Of a stretch of 64,000 bases of DNA, positions 1 through 12,700 are shown piece by piece. The first letter of the stretch is position 1; each line of letters opens with the position of its first letter. The DNA comes from Saururus chinensis (taxonomy: Eukaryota; Streptophyta; Magnoliopsida; Piperales; Saururaceae). The DNA lies in assembly GCA_035235625.1 (NCBI GenBank), contig CP141150.1:5828001-5892000 (forward strand). Direction: 5' to 3'. The translations under genes were made by a program, and so were the position numbers. A model generated the notes under the pieces. That model was not told the origin of the DNA. It saw only the letters and a list, made by a program, of their open reading frames with translations, and searched no databases.

Positions 1-997
1 GTCTAAATATGGAACGGCGGAAGGAGAGGTGGCTAGCCGGGGAGACGGCAGTCCGGTCTGGGAGGAGTCTCGCCATTGCCGGGCCGGAAGAGAGCTAGAG
101 GCCCGGTGGTGGTAGCCGGTGACCAGCGGCACAGCCGCAGGTCGCAGTGAACAGAAAAATCAAAAAACAAGAGGCGGGGTGGCTTTTACCTCACGGTGGC
201 GACTGGGGCGGGGAGGCCGGGACGATGGTGGCCGGAGGACGCCCGGTCGGGCGGAACCATGGCTGCGGGGTGGCGGCCATGCAATAAGCAACGACGGTGA
301 ATCGGGGCAAAATCAAGATCTGGCGGCTCTACTGTGCTGAAACGGAAAAAAGGAAACAGGCGGCGGTGGCCGGCGAGGAGGCCGGGACGGCGATGGCCGG
401 AGGTCGATCTGGCCGGGGCGAAACCCATGGCAGTGATTTGGAAGTCATGCAGCCACTGGCGACGGCAATCAGAGCAAAAATAGGGGGCGGTTCTCTGTTG
501 GGCCGCAACGAAAAAATAGGGAGTGGAGCGGCGGCGGCCGGCGGGGCCACGCCAGGGAGGTGGTAGCGGCGTCGCCAGGCCGAGGCCGGCCGGGCGGAAG
601 CCGGCGACCACCGGCGGCCCTACCTCCTCCATCAAACAGTGACGGCTACACCCCCCCGATGTCACTGTTCATCCAGCGGGTCGGGCGTCTCAAACGCCCG
701 ATCCGCTTTATGTATATTTTTTATATATATATATATATTTTTTGCTATTCATTTCTTCACGTTTTCGTTTTCCCGCATCGCGACCAATTTTTCACGTCGA
801 AAAATTTATGGGACGCGTCGAGGCCCATAACCTGTGACTACACATTACTCCCGACTCTTAGAGTCACGAATATTACAAATACAGATACGTTGAAGCGTAA
901 AATTTATTTATCGAAAATACGACCAGAAATTGCAGAGCATTGCAGAAATTGCAAAAAAATGCATAAAAAAAATTACAGAAAAATTAGGGATATTACA
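1..997 (-). mobile_element. 5' part of a large family A LTR (minus strand), cut by the window start
   Basis: Read on the minus strand from 997, the sequence starts with TGTAATATCCCTAATTTTT. This matches the start of the family A LTR at 32219 (TGTAATATCCCTGATTTTT) and is followed by similar blocks in the same order: a T-rich stretch, a 'gcttcarcgtat' segment and a 'gggcctcg' segment. The part farthest from the border (1-660) is very GC-rich and gives long open frames on both strands, but they show no domain. It abuts a retained 45-base end of another LTR at 998, so it probably inserted into that LTR. Family assignment is by eye; the other end lies outside the window. Confidence 0.6.
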
Positions 998-1042
998 GCA
1001 TAATTCTCCTAGATATCGATTATGCCTGCATCGGGCACATCA

Positions 1043-1055
1043 TTGGTATTGGAGC
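1043..1055 (+). other. Degenerate primer-binding site
   Basis: TTGGTATTGGAGC directly follows the 5' LTR end. It is two changes away from TTGGTATCAGAGC, the usual plant sequence complementary to the 3' end of initiator methionine tRNA. Confidence 0.75.
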
Positions 1056-1071
1056 TCTATGATTCCCAGAC

Positions 1072-2457
1072 ATGGCTCGAGGTAAACAATCTGCTGCTAT
1101 TCCTGAGGTTCAGTTGGAGAAGGAGGTTCCAGCGTCAGCGCTTGCTTCTGCGGACAGCCTAAAGGCCTATCCTCCTGCAATAGCCAGTGTCATTAAACTC
1201 GACAAAATCATGGCAGCGCTGGAGGTTCTGACATCGTATATGGCGAGCACGGTCAAGGGCAAAGCTTTGGGGTGCACAACGCCCATCCTGCCAGGGCCGC
1301 CTCTTGTTGTCTTGGAGAAGGGCGGCTCGTCCCAGGCTCCTGAGCCGGCCTTCCCCTGTCCTCTGGCGTCTGTGGACGTCGATACGAGAGTCTTCCCTAG
1401 CCCAGTGCGATTCGGCCCTGGCATTCTAGCACCAGAGGGGCGACACCAGGACTAGGACATGTGAGGCACATCAGGTGTTTGAGAGAATGCCCCTATGATG
1501 TCGCCCCCCCACAATCAGTTCCAGGATGCAGAGGATGAGTGGGATGAGTATCCAGAGCATCGCGGCAGGGCCTAAGGGGGGGTTGAACCTCGCCTTGCTC
1601 GTTTACAGTTTCCCCTCTATAATGGTGATGATGACCCGGTGGAATGGTTGTACAAAGCGGAGAAGTTCTTCTCCTACCAAGGAACGCACTCTAAGACAGA
1701 GCGTCTGCGCATTGCGGCCTTTCACTTAGATGGCGATGCATCGGTTTGGTTTCAGAATTTTGAGAAAGAAGTGTGCTATCCTACCTGGGCAGCATTCTCT
1801 GACGAGCTCTGCATCCAGTTTGGCCCGAATGAATTTCAGGACTGCAATAAGATGTTGTCCACCCTGCGCCAAACCACCACTGTTCGTGCCTACTATACAA
1901 AATTCATGAAGATAGCCAACAGACTCCCTGACTGGTCAATGGCAGCCCTAGTGGGCACCTTCAAACGGGGTTAAAACCAGAAATATCAGAGGAGATGCGC
2001 CACTTCCCTTGCACAATTATGTGGGATGTGGTGCGTCATGCCCGCATTGAGGAGGAAAAGTTGAACCTGCAGCGCAAGGGCGGACGGCTGGGACCTCCAC
2101 CCCGGTCTGTACTGAGCTCTAATCCTATGGCGGCTTCTTCCAGCAGTCCGGCCAATGACCGCCCTGGCCAACAAGCCGCAGCTCCAACTCAAATTGTTCG
2201 CCATCTCACCCCCGCCCAGATGGACAAACGCCAGGCCAAGGGGCTGTGCTTTCGTTGTGATGAAAAATTTGTGCCTGGACATCGCTGCGCTGTTAAGGGC
2301 AGCTTGCTCATGGAGGAGGTAGACGACGACTTGGACAACAAGGTCAGCACTGAACCCTTGATATCAAAGGACGTGCTGCCCAAAATTTCAGTTCATGCAT
2401 TTTCAGGCGCTTTCACTCCATGCACTATGCGGGTGCAGGGATTCCTAAAGCAGGAAT
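1072..2457 (+). pseudogene. gag: gag remnant of the Reina-like element
   Basis: An ATG at 1072 opens a 127-codon frame that ends at a stop. The capsid-like domain then resumes in another frame at about 1639-1974 (segments such as EWLYKAEKFF and WFQNFEKEV, typical of the retrotransposon gag domain). A further frame at 1995-2457 carries the zinc knuckle CFRCDEKFVPGHRC near 2250. At least two frame changes and several stops break the gene. In intact chromoviruses this protein forms the virus-like particle and binds element RNA. The knuckle spacing is the long CX2C...PGHXXC form of Reina/CRM-type elements. Confidence 0.85.
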
Positions 2458-4200
2458 AGGTAGCTATCTTGATCGACAGTGGTTCCACTCATAATTTTAT
2501 TAATGATAAGGTAGCTCATCACCTCGGGTGTTTGGTGTCGGACTCAAAACCATTTGATGTGTTGATTGGCGATGGTAAGCATCTTCGGAGTGCCGGTGTG
2601 TGCGCTTAGATTACCCTCTCAATTCAGGGTAACACATTTGTTACTGACCTTTTCTTGTTACCCACAAAGGGGGCGGATGTCGTCTTGGGAGTACAGTGGC
2701 TGCAGGAATTGGGTGATGTGGTGTGAAATTTTTGGGATATGGTGATGGAATTCGAGCTTAATGGATAGCAGGTTCGGTTGGAGGGGTCACAGCCCCAGGA
2801 CATGAGCTCCTTCTGGTTTCCTCCTCAAGGGCTTCTTTTGCAACAGCAGGTTATTATGGGTGTCACACAGGATCAGATACCATCTGATTTGCAGGTGCTA
2901 CTGACAGAACATGAAGATTTGTTTGCAGAGCCACAGGAACTTCCTCCCGTTCGGTCTCATGACCATCGGATTTCCATTATTCCAGGGGCGGCACCAGCCA
3001 ATGTCTGCCCCTACCGATACCCTCACATATAGAAATCCAAGATATAACAGCTGGTGGCGGACATGCTATAGTCCAGAATTATTCGTCCTAGTACGAGCTC
3101 TTATTCGTCTCCTGTGTTGTTGGTTCGCAAGAAAGATGGCTCGTGGCGGTTTTGTGTTGATTACTATGCTTTGAACGCTATCACCATCAAAGATAAGTAT
3201 CCCATACCTATGATTGAAGAGCTATTGGATGAATTGACAGGTGCCAGCGTCTTTAGTAAGCTCGATCTTCGTTTCGGGTATCACTAGATTCGTGTGCAGC
3301 CTCATGATGTACACAAGACAGCATTTCGGACTCACGATAGCCATTTTGAGTTTTTGGTGATGCCTTTTGGATTGACCAACGCTCCCTCCACTTTCCAGTC
3401 TCTCATGAATGATATTTTTCGGCCCTTTCTTCGTCGCTACATATTGGTCTTCTTTGATGACATATTGGTGTACAGTAGATCGTGGGAAGAACACTTGACG
3501 CATCTCAAGTCTGTCTTTTCTATATTGCGTGCTAATTCCTTATTTCTGAAGCGTTCGAAGTGTTCCTTTGGCAGCCCGTAAGTTGAGTATTTGGGTCACA
3601 TTATCTCCCAGAACAGTGTCGCTACTGATCCGACCAAAGTGGCCGCTATGCTCTCTTGGACAACTCCATCATGTGTCTGAGCGTTCAAGGGTTTTCTTGG
3701 CCTTACAGGTTATTATCGTCGGTTTATCCCTCTGTACGACGAGTTGGCACATCCTCTTACCGAACTGTTGAAGAAGGGGGCATTCGCATGGTCGCCAACG
3801 GCCCAAACAGCCTTCGAAGGGCTCAAGCAGGCAATGGCGTCTGCCCCGGTCTTGCTCTTACCAGATTTTAGTTGGCCGTTTGTGGTGGAGAAGGATGCAT
3901 CAGAGAAAGGCTTGGGCGCTGTCCTCTTGCAGGATGACCGCCCTCTAGCTTATTTCAGTAAAGCTCTCGCTGGTCATTCCTTGTCTATGTCAGTGTATGA
4001 GAAGGAAATGTTGGCTATCATCCTCGCCGTTGCCAAATAGCGTTCGTATTTGTTGGGTCGTCACTTTCAGATCCGTACCGACCACCAACCGTTGAAATAT
4101 TTTTTGGATCAGTGAGTGTCTACTCCAGCTCAGTAGGGTGGGTGAGCAAGTTGCTCGACTATGACTAAGAGTTAGTGTACAAAAAGGAGTCCGAAAATAT
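2458..4200 (+). pseudogene. pol: pol remnant: protease, reverse transcriptase, RNase H
   Basis: The retropepsin active site reads ILIDSGSTHNFI (about 2470), with the downstream GADVVLGVQWLQ block near 2670. The reverse transcriptase includes [13 protein letters not shown] (about 3130), KLDLRFGYH, the FGLTNAPSTFQ block (about 3370) and the catalytic FFDDILVYS box (about 3450). RNase H follows with VEKDASEKGLGAVL (about 3885) and RTDHQPLKYF (about 4075). In-frame stops occur before the protease, at about 2609, within the RT fingers and after the palm, together with frame changes near 3040 and 3690. All catalytic boxes remain recognisable, so decay came by point lesions rather than large deletion. 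Confidence 0.9.
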
Positions 4201-4299
4201 CGTTGTTGATGCACTCTCTCGTAGTCCAGCCCTGGGCTCCTGCTTCGCCTTATCCACCCTTTCTTACCCGTTTATTGAGGAGCTCTAGCAGGCTTATGG

Positions 4300-5690
4300 T
4301 ATGGATTCATCAACATAGGAGGTTTTGCCACCATTCAGGTCGACCTAGTAGCCCAGCCTTTCTTTGTGTGGCGGGATGGTCTCCTCTTCTGGAAAGACCG
4401 TTTATGGGTTCCCAATGTTTCTGATCTGCGCCGCCGTATCATGTCGCATTTCCATGACACTCCTGTGGCTGGTCACGAAGGGTCCTTCCATACGTATAAG
4501 AGGGTTAGCCAAAGTTTCTTATGGCAGGGCGTCCGTCGTGCTGTCTATGATTACGTCGTTGCTTATGATGTTTGTCAGCGGGCTAAAGCCATGACCACCT
4601 CCCCAGCCGGGTTGCTACAGCCCTTGCCTATTCCAAAGAAGGTTTGGGAAGACATTCGATGGATTTTGTGGAGGCTTTACCGGTGGTGCAGGGTAAGTCC
4701 ATCATCATGGTTGTGGTGGACAGATTGTCTAAGTATGCTCATTTTTACGCGTTAGGCTATCCCTTCACTGCTAAGACTGTTGCTGAGCTCTTTGTTCGCG
4801 AGGTGGCGCGCCTGCATGGTATGCCGCACACGATTGTCTCTGACCGGGACCGAATATTTCTCTCACAGTTCTGGCAGGAGTTTTTCATGTTGCAAGGATC
4901 CTCTTTACATCTGAGCACCGCTTATCATACTCAGACGTATGGACAGACGGAGGTGGTTAACTGTTGCATGGAGCAGTATCTCCGCTGCTTCACCATGATG
5001 CAGCCCCGCCGGTGGCTTCAGCTCCTTCCCTGGGCTGAGTGGTCTTATAATACAGCATATCATATGCGCGCTGGATTCACCCCGTTTGAGGTGCTCTATG
5101 GGCGGCCGCCGCCGACTGTTTTATCTTATGTGCCCAATCGTTCATCCGTTGCCGAGGTGGATTATATGTTACGAATTTGTCGGCTGCTTAGAACCGGATG
5201 AAGCAAGTTTATGATTGTTGTCATACGGATCGGGAATTTGTTGTTGGTGATTTGGTCTATGTCTTGGTCCTTCCTCAGCGCCAGACCTCTCTGTTTCAGC
5301 CTGCGCACTCCAAGCTTGCTCCCCGCTTCCATGGTTCATATGTTATTGAGGAGCGTGTTGGACCGATGGCCTACCACCTGACTCTCCCCCCTGATTCTTT
5401 AGTTCATCCAGTGTTTCATGTCTCTCGTTTGCGACGTTTTGTGGGTAATGCTTCTTTGGCGACGGACGCTCCTCCTCCTCCCCTGATGGGGTCGGCTGCG
5501 CCCAATGATCCTATTCCTGCTGCTGTCTTGCAGAAGCGTCGGGTTTGACGCTCTGGGCGTATTATCACTGAGGTCTTGCTTTTTTGGCAGGGTCAGCCTC
5601 TTGAGGATGCCACGTGGATGCCTGAAGATGATTTTCTGGCTCGTTTTTCAGCTTAATCGCCTTGAGGACAAGGCGAATAGCAGAAGCATG
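4300..5690 (+). pseudogene. pol: pol remnant: integrase and chromodomain-like tail
   Basis: The HHCC zinc domain is visible as DTPVAGHEGSFHTYKR and CQRAK (about 4455-4590). The catalytic core follows in a second frame at 4644-5201 with VVVDRLSKYAHF, SDRDRIF and GQTEVVN, the three acidic positions of the D,D-35-E core. The C-terminal part (5198-5548) has VHPVFHVSRLRRFVG. After a frame change at about 5545 comes FWQGQPLEDATWMPEDDF, a chromodomain-type ending of Reina chromoviruses thought to steer integration to marked chromatin. The reading frame is broken between zinc domain, core and tail. Confidence 0.88.
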
Positions 5691-5699
5691 GTGGAGAGT

Positions 5700-6066
5700 T
5701 GTGCACGATGACCAGACTCGACCAGTTCGTGAATGATTAGTGCTTAAACTTTACTTTATTATTTTCATAGTTGCTTTAGATGGTTTGCTATTGTAATAGT
5801 TAGTATTATGGATATTTAGATGTAATTTGGGTTAGTTTAGTCAGTGGCCCGGGTTAGCCGAACCACTGACTGGCATGCATTCCTAGGGAATTGGGTTGGG
5901 TTGGCGCAACTCCCTAGGGGACTGATCGTCCCCTATATGGGGCGATCCCCTCTATTTTTAGAGTTATGCAAGTATTGAATTCCAATTTTCTTCTTTTCTT
6001 CTCTACTTCTTCTTTTTTACTGCGTAATTCTCTTAGATATCGATTATATCTGCATCAGGCATATCA
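5700..6066 (+). mobile_element. 3' LTR of the Reina-like element
   Basis: It begins TGTGCACGATGACC just after a short purine run (GGTGGAGAG) and ends AGGCATATCA. The last 45 bases match the 5' LTR remnant at 998-1042. No clear TATA box was picked out. At about 367 bp it is in the short range usual for this lineage. The start is inferred from the TG and the purine run because the matching 5' LTR start is missing. Confidence 0.75.
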
Positions 6067-6159
6067 GAGGGTCAGGGGCCAACAAATAACCTCCTTTTGT
6101 CGTTGTTGATGAAAGAATAAGATAAAAGGCGATCTATAGTGACCGGGGGACGAAAGGAG

Positions 6160-7355
<1,196 letters not shown>

Positions 7356-7719
7356 AGCCACTTTTTTCATGGTATGTTAGGGCCTGTAATGACGGAAATT
7401 TTGAGAATTTTCGTTTTCGATCTTGGAATGGTGTGGCATTTGTGAAAGAGAAACGGTGGGAGTGGCCTGGAATGATTTTCCTCTTGTTCTGATTTGTTCC
7501 AGGTATCTATGTTTGCTGTCTTTTTAAAAATGATAAGCCTGATGATTCGATTATCAATAGAAACACTGTTTTGTCCAACTGTGTTATCTGTGTAAGTCTT
7601 GAAAGCTGGTATTATTATGAACTTCACGTTATGAATGAATGGCTGCGATCGGTTCAGAATGAATGGTTGTGATGGTTTTATTAGGGTTACAACGGTCATT
7701 TCATATTAGGAAAATCACT
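7356..7719. other. GNAT 3' flank, no gene seen
   Basis: AT-rich sequence following the GNAT stop, presumably its 3' UTR and downstream spacer. I see no coding frame with domain features and no clear polyadenylation signal. Confidence 0.5.
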
Positions 7720-8115
7720 TTTTCCACTGGCTCATCTAAACGACCAATTAGATGACCAAACTGTACAGAAAGGGCTTTTTCACTGCGCTATCCAAACGTC
7801 ATTGGCTTTTGATTTTCTTTCCCAAATGGCATTCAAAGAAAAATCCATTTTGGGCCCTAAATTACAGTTTGTTTGGAGAGGCTATAAATAGGTGGTGGAG
7901 GGAAGAGAGAAGCAGTGAATTTTGAAATTTGAATTTCTTTCCAGAAATTTCTATGTAAGAACTTGCTCATGGAGTTGAGCTTGAGCTGTGGATTCAGCTT
8001 GAAATTACTGTAATTACCTTCGTGGATTCGAAGGAAGCTTGTAGATTAAGCTTGTAATCTCTTTTTCAATTCAGAAATCAAAGTTCTTCACAGTTCTTCA
8101 ACTATTCTACATCAA
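7720..8115 (+). mobile_element. Possible promoter-bearing LTR remnant (Copia-like)
   Basis: A TATA box (GGCTATAAATAG, about 7880) is followed by an AT-rich leader with repeated AAGCTTGTAATC-like segments and ends TTCTACATCA at about 8115. A degenerate primer-site-like GAGGGCTC follows. This arrangement resembles the U3-R-U5 end of plant Copia LTRs. No partner LTR or coding region is visible, so it could equally be a plain promoter. Confidence 0.35.
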
Positions 8116-9404
8116 TGAGGGCTCTACAAGATATTCAACTCTGAAAAAAAAACACTCTGTAAATAAGAGGCTTCCTCCCCACAAACTGGCTCCCTCTTTT
8201 TGGTTCCAAGGTCATCATCCAGGTAAGAATAATATCGCATAGTATATCAATTGTAAAATTCCAGCTTTCTGATTCTTTCTTCTTGAGAAATGTTCTTGGC
8301 AAGTAATTTGCGGGAGCTTAGGTTCTTTTGGAGAAGTATTTAAGCAAAAATGTTTGTTTAGTTATGTACGGACCTGACTTGCTTAAGCAAATCACAACAA
8401 GTATCCATTTCTATTGCTGGCACTACTAGGGTGGGTGGTTTCTTCACCTTTTACATTTCCTGTTTAGATGAAACTAATTGGAATTTTTTGTTTATGTTTT
8501 CCAAAGATTAAAATATGGAAGTATCATAATGGTATTTTTACAGTTAAAATTGTGCATTCATATTGTCTTTGCAAACTTTTTATAAGGTGCTTTAATATGT
8601 TCTGAATAAGGATGTTCAGGATCAATTATGCTGATTTCTATAGGCAGGGTTTGGCCTCTGTTTTGGCTGGGTGAGTCGTGTATGTACTTCATGTTATGCT
8701 TATCCATATTGGGATTGGAATTAGATGGGATTCAGTGCTTCTTATTGGTTTAAAAGGATCAATTACCATACCTAGTGATTGGATGTTTGACACTTTCTTT
8801 GCACCTAGATCATGTGGCAAAACTGGCTTGGTGATTGTGATCATAGACAAACTAAATCTAGCATAACTACTCTGATGCTCTTTTTTTGTAGAAGAAATCC
8901 TTTTGTTTTTCGGTTATGCAACAATTGCTTGCAAGTCAGATATTAATACCTTCTTATGTTGAGCTATTTGATCATCATGTCATCTAATGGCAAGTAAATA
9001 TAATTTATAACAAAGATATCTGGGCACAAAAATATCAAGCTGAAGCAGCAGTAGATGTGATGGGAGTTAAAGAGCTACCTTGTAGAATATGCAAGGAGTT
9101 GCCATCCATATTGTGTTGCTGATAAACTTTTAATCCAAGCACATTTTTCAGTATATGAAGCCTTAAACTGAGATTGGACACATTTCTCACTTCTCAGTTT
9201 TATCAGACCAAATTTCTGTGGAGATTGAAGGCAATTTTCAGGAATTACACAAGTGTACACTTAATTTATATCTCAGAATGTGGGTGTTGGCTGTCTTAAT
9301 GTGTGGTTGCTTCTTTTTCCCTGTGGAAAGTCTAGAGAGACAAAGGACACACTTGTATTTCAGAGGGAAAATAATCTGTACTACCCACCTTCAAAATTTT
9401 CAAT
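8116..9404. other. Spacer upstream of the MRL1-like pseudogene
   Basis: Mixed AT-rich sequence without a supportable gene. Missing 5' exons of the MRL1-like gene might lie here, but I could not align any segment to that family before 9784. Confidence 0.4.
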
Positions 9405-9600
9405 GGAATTGGGGGGTTGGGAAGGAGGAGGTTGGGAGGTGCTGGAGGACAAGGATGTGAGGGTGGGGGGTGGGTAGAGGGGTGAGGGAAAGTGAGGAGG
9501 GGATGGATGGTGGAGAGGGATGAGGAACAGAAGTAGAAGGAGCAGGATAGCAGGCAAGGAGCCATGGCAGAGGAAGCAGGGAAAGGTTGGATGAGAAGAT
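9405..9600 (+). repeat. Purine-rich, G-run tract
   Basis: About 195 bases that are almost all A and G on the plus strand, with many GG, GGG and longer runs (for example TTGGGGGGTTGGG and GGGTGGGGGGTGGG). Translations on both strands are low-complexity and not believable as protein. Such tracts can form triplex or quadruplex DNA. Confidence 0.7.
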
Positions 9601-9783
9601 AGAATAGTGACACTAGTTGCCTGAGGTGTCACTGCTAGGGAATGGTGACCATATGTGAGATGGGTCAGCATCATTACCCTTGATGGTAGGCTTGAAGGAA
9701 GTATTAAGGTCCATCTTTACTGGCTTATTGTTGATGAGATAATTATCTATTTAGGTTTTGAACTTTCTATGTTACAATGTTCA

Positions 9784-12700
9784 GGTTTATCATGTACGGT
9801 TTCTTAATGTCTATAAAAGTCAAAAAGCTGTAAAAGAGGCGTTCCAATTTGTGAAGCTGATTAGAAATCCAACAATGAGTACCATGAATAGGTTGTAATC
9901 CGTTTGTGCTAATTCCCATGATTTTGAGGGTAAACTTACTTTTGAATTTGACACCTCAGTGAATTATTATGTAATTTGGTGGTTCCACCTATCATTTTAA
10001 AGCCTTCTATTAATGCCTTAGGAGCTTTCCAAGTTCTACTTTTTGTCAAAGAGGCAGACCTATAGGCGGACTGCAAACTTTATGCTACACATAATCAACC
10101 TGTGCGAAGAGTGAAAAAGTTGATGCTATGTTTCAAGTATGTATGCAACAATTATTTTGAACATTTTATGTTGGTGTTGCAACATATGCTGTTTATAAGC
10201 ATTCTTTAAAGGATCTGTAGGCCTTGCATTTGGTGAACAAGTTTGAAATTTGAACTTGTCCTTTTCAGATATCCCACAAAATGGTTAATGCTGGAGTGGA
10301 GCCAAATGTTAGTACATATGGTGCTTTAATTGATGGCTATGCTAGAGCTGGACAGATGGCAAAAGCATTTGGTGCATAGGGAATTATGCGCTCCAAGGTA
10401 TGCCTGAGATAACTACATCTATTCGAAAATGTCAAGACCTTTTATGAGAAAAGCTTAGATCCTTATTTTTCAAATGGCACAGTTTTCATCTACTCTTGGT
10501 TTCTTTTACAACCAGCAAGGTTTATGTGTAGTAGAAAGTGAAACCTGATTGAGCTATATTCATGCCCTTATCACTGCATGTGGTCAATCAGGAGCAGTTG
10601 ATCGAGCTTTTGATGTATTAGCATAGATGGGGGCTGAGCCAACACCCATTGACCCTGATCATGTTACTGTTGGTGCTTTGATGAAAACATGTGTGCAAGC
10701 TGGACAGGTGATCTCCACTGCATGCTGATTACATAGACATAATTTCATGCTTGAAATGTAAGTTTGTAATTTAAATTTTCAGGTTGATTGTGCATGGGAA
10801 GTCTACAAATTGATGCATCAATTTAATATCAAAGGAACACCAGAAGTATACACAATTGCTGTTAATAGCTGTAGTGAGACTGGTGATTTGGAGTTTGCTC
10901 TTACTGTATACAATGACATGAAAAGAAATGGAGTGATTCTGACGAGGTATTTGGCTCAGCTTTTCATTGTACTTTTTGTTTTTTTCTTTTATGGGCGATT
11001 GATTTATCAGTGGTTTGTTTAGTGGACTGGTGTTTTTTTGAAGCTGATAGAGCTTTCGCTGATGTGATTTAGAACTTATTCTGTTCAAGCTATTGCAATT
11101 GCTTATTGAAGTCATTTGACTGTTAACTGCAGATGTTTCTTAGTGCGCTAATAGATGCTGCAGGCCGTGCTGGGAAAGTAAATATTGCCTTCGAAATCTT
11201 ACAGAAGGCCAGAAGTCAAGATGTTAAGCTTGGAATTATATCTTAAATAGTTCACTGATGGGGGCATGCTGCAATGTAAGTGTAGGCCATCAAGAGCTGC
11301 TAAACTTATATTTGATGTATTTTCTGCCAATTTTTCTAGATTTGGAAGTTTTTACATCATCAGTTACATCGTATTGGTTGTTTTGATTACAATGTTATTG
11401 AAAAAACACTGATATTTAGTACTACTCATTGCAGGCAAAAAACTGGCAAAAGGCTCTAGAGCTGTATGAAGATATCAAGGCTATTAAATTGCTGAACGGT
11501 TCAACAGTCAATGCACTAATCACCTCCTTATGTACGTCTCGTTCAATTTGTATCACCTTAGACGGTGTTTTGCAATTTACTTTTCTTGGTTTACCAAGTA
11601 TATTCTATCACAATGACTGGGATGGCTTTGCTATGGTTAGGGTTTACTCTTAAGTGTAGTCTTAATGTCTTATTGAGAAGAGGGTATTTTGGTAATGGCC
11701 TTAGTAGTTGAGTCAGGACTATGAAATTTTTTAAAATAGCTGGAAACATAAACTCTTACTACAATCATTAGCATATTAAGTACACTGCCTTTTTTGGATT
11801 TAGCTAATAAAGGAAGGAGTGGTTGACTATGGAATTTAAATCGATGAGTTCAAAGATCAAAGTAAGAAAAAAAGGAGGTTTTAATGGAGACGAGATTTTT
11901 ACTTTGAATAAATTATATGAATTCCTCTGCAAGCTTTTAAATGCATGCTATATTTGAGAACCATATGTTTGTTGAAATGTTCATGTGGTATTATACTGTG
12001 GTCTTAAAGTTCGATAATGAAGTGTACCTTGCAAATGCCCTTAGAAATGCTTCCCACTCATCCTATCATTGTTTTACTCATCTTCACATGTATACCATTT
12101 CCTTTATTATTTGTTAATAAATATTTGCAATTTATAAATGTACTTTGGTAGAACTTTGCAATTTCCTCTTCCATTACACATTAAATGTTTTCAATATTTC
12201 TTAATATTTTTATTAAAATGATGACATCTAGCATATTTCAACAGGTGAGACGGACTATATATATAAGTTTGTGGAAGTTCTTGCTGAAGTAAAATAAGCT
12301 GGAGTCGTCCATAATGCTATTACATATTCTGTTCTCTTAGTCACATGTGAAATGTAACTGATTTATAGAAATTCTCCTATTTGTCATCATAGTCTCTTAT
12401 TTTATCTTTGAATCAGGCCCTAAGTGCTACCCTCTATTTTGAAGGAAGGATGACGTAGAACTAGGAATCAAGCTCTTTTCAGAGGCCAAGATGGATGGTG
12501 TTGTCCAAACGTCATTATGTGCCGCTGTCTAACTGGTATGGACTTGGTACATGCACGATAAGTTTGGACATGAAGCTTGCAAAACTCTATCATTTGCATC
12601 TTCACATTTATTGGATCCAACGGTTGAACTAATTTTGTTCTGCAAGGCCTCTGCTTGAGGAGGTTTGAGAAGGCTTATTCATGTAGGGAGCCTATTTTCT

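Larger units (their letters stand above)
998..6066 (+). mobile_element. Decayed Ty3/gypsy chromovirus (Reina-like), 5' LTR mostly missing
   Basis: The order is 5' LTR remnant (998-1042), primer-binding site, gag, protease, reverse transcriptase, RNase H, integrase, chromodomain-like tail and a short 3' LTR (5700-6066). The two LTR ends align: about 45 bases ending in GGGCACATCA at 1042 and AGGCATATCA at 6066. The short LTR (about 367 bp), a gag knuckle of the CFRC...PGHRC type and a C-terminal chromo-like segment fit the Reina lineage of chromoviruses. Every reading frame has stops or frameshifts, so the element is dead. The rest of the 5' LTR was lost or displaced where the minus-strand LTR at 1-997 abuts. 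Confidence 0.88.

Noticed and set aside
186-665. Long GC-rich open frames on both strands near the left end
   Set aside because: They overlap one another, are alanine/proline/arginine-rich without domains and lie in an LTR-like block; composition explains them.
9332-9674. Proline/serine-rich frames on the minus strand
   Set aside because: Direct consequence of the purine-rich tract; low complexity.
10810-11653. Short PPR-like open frames as possible functional small proteins
   Set aside because: They are single exons of the broken MRL1-like gene read into introns, with stops in neighbouring exons.
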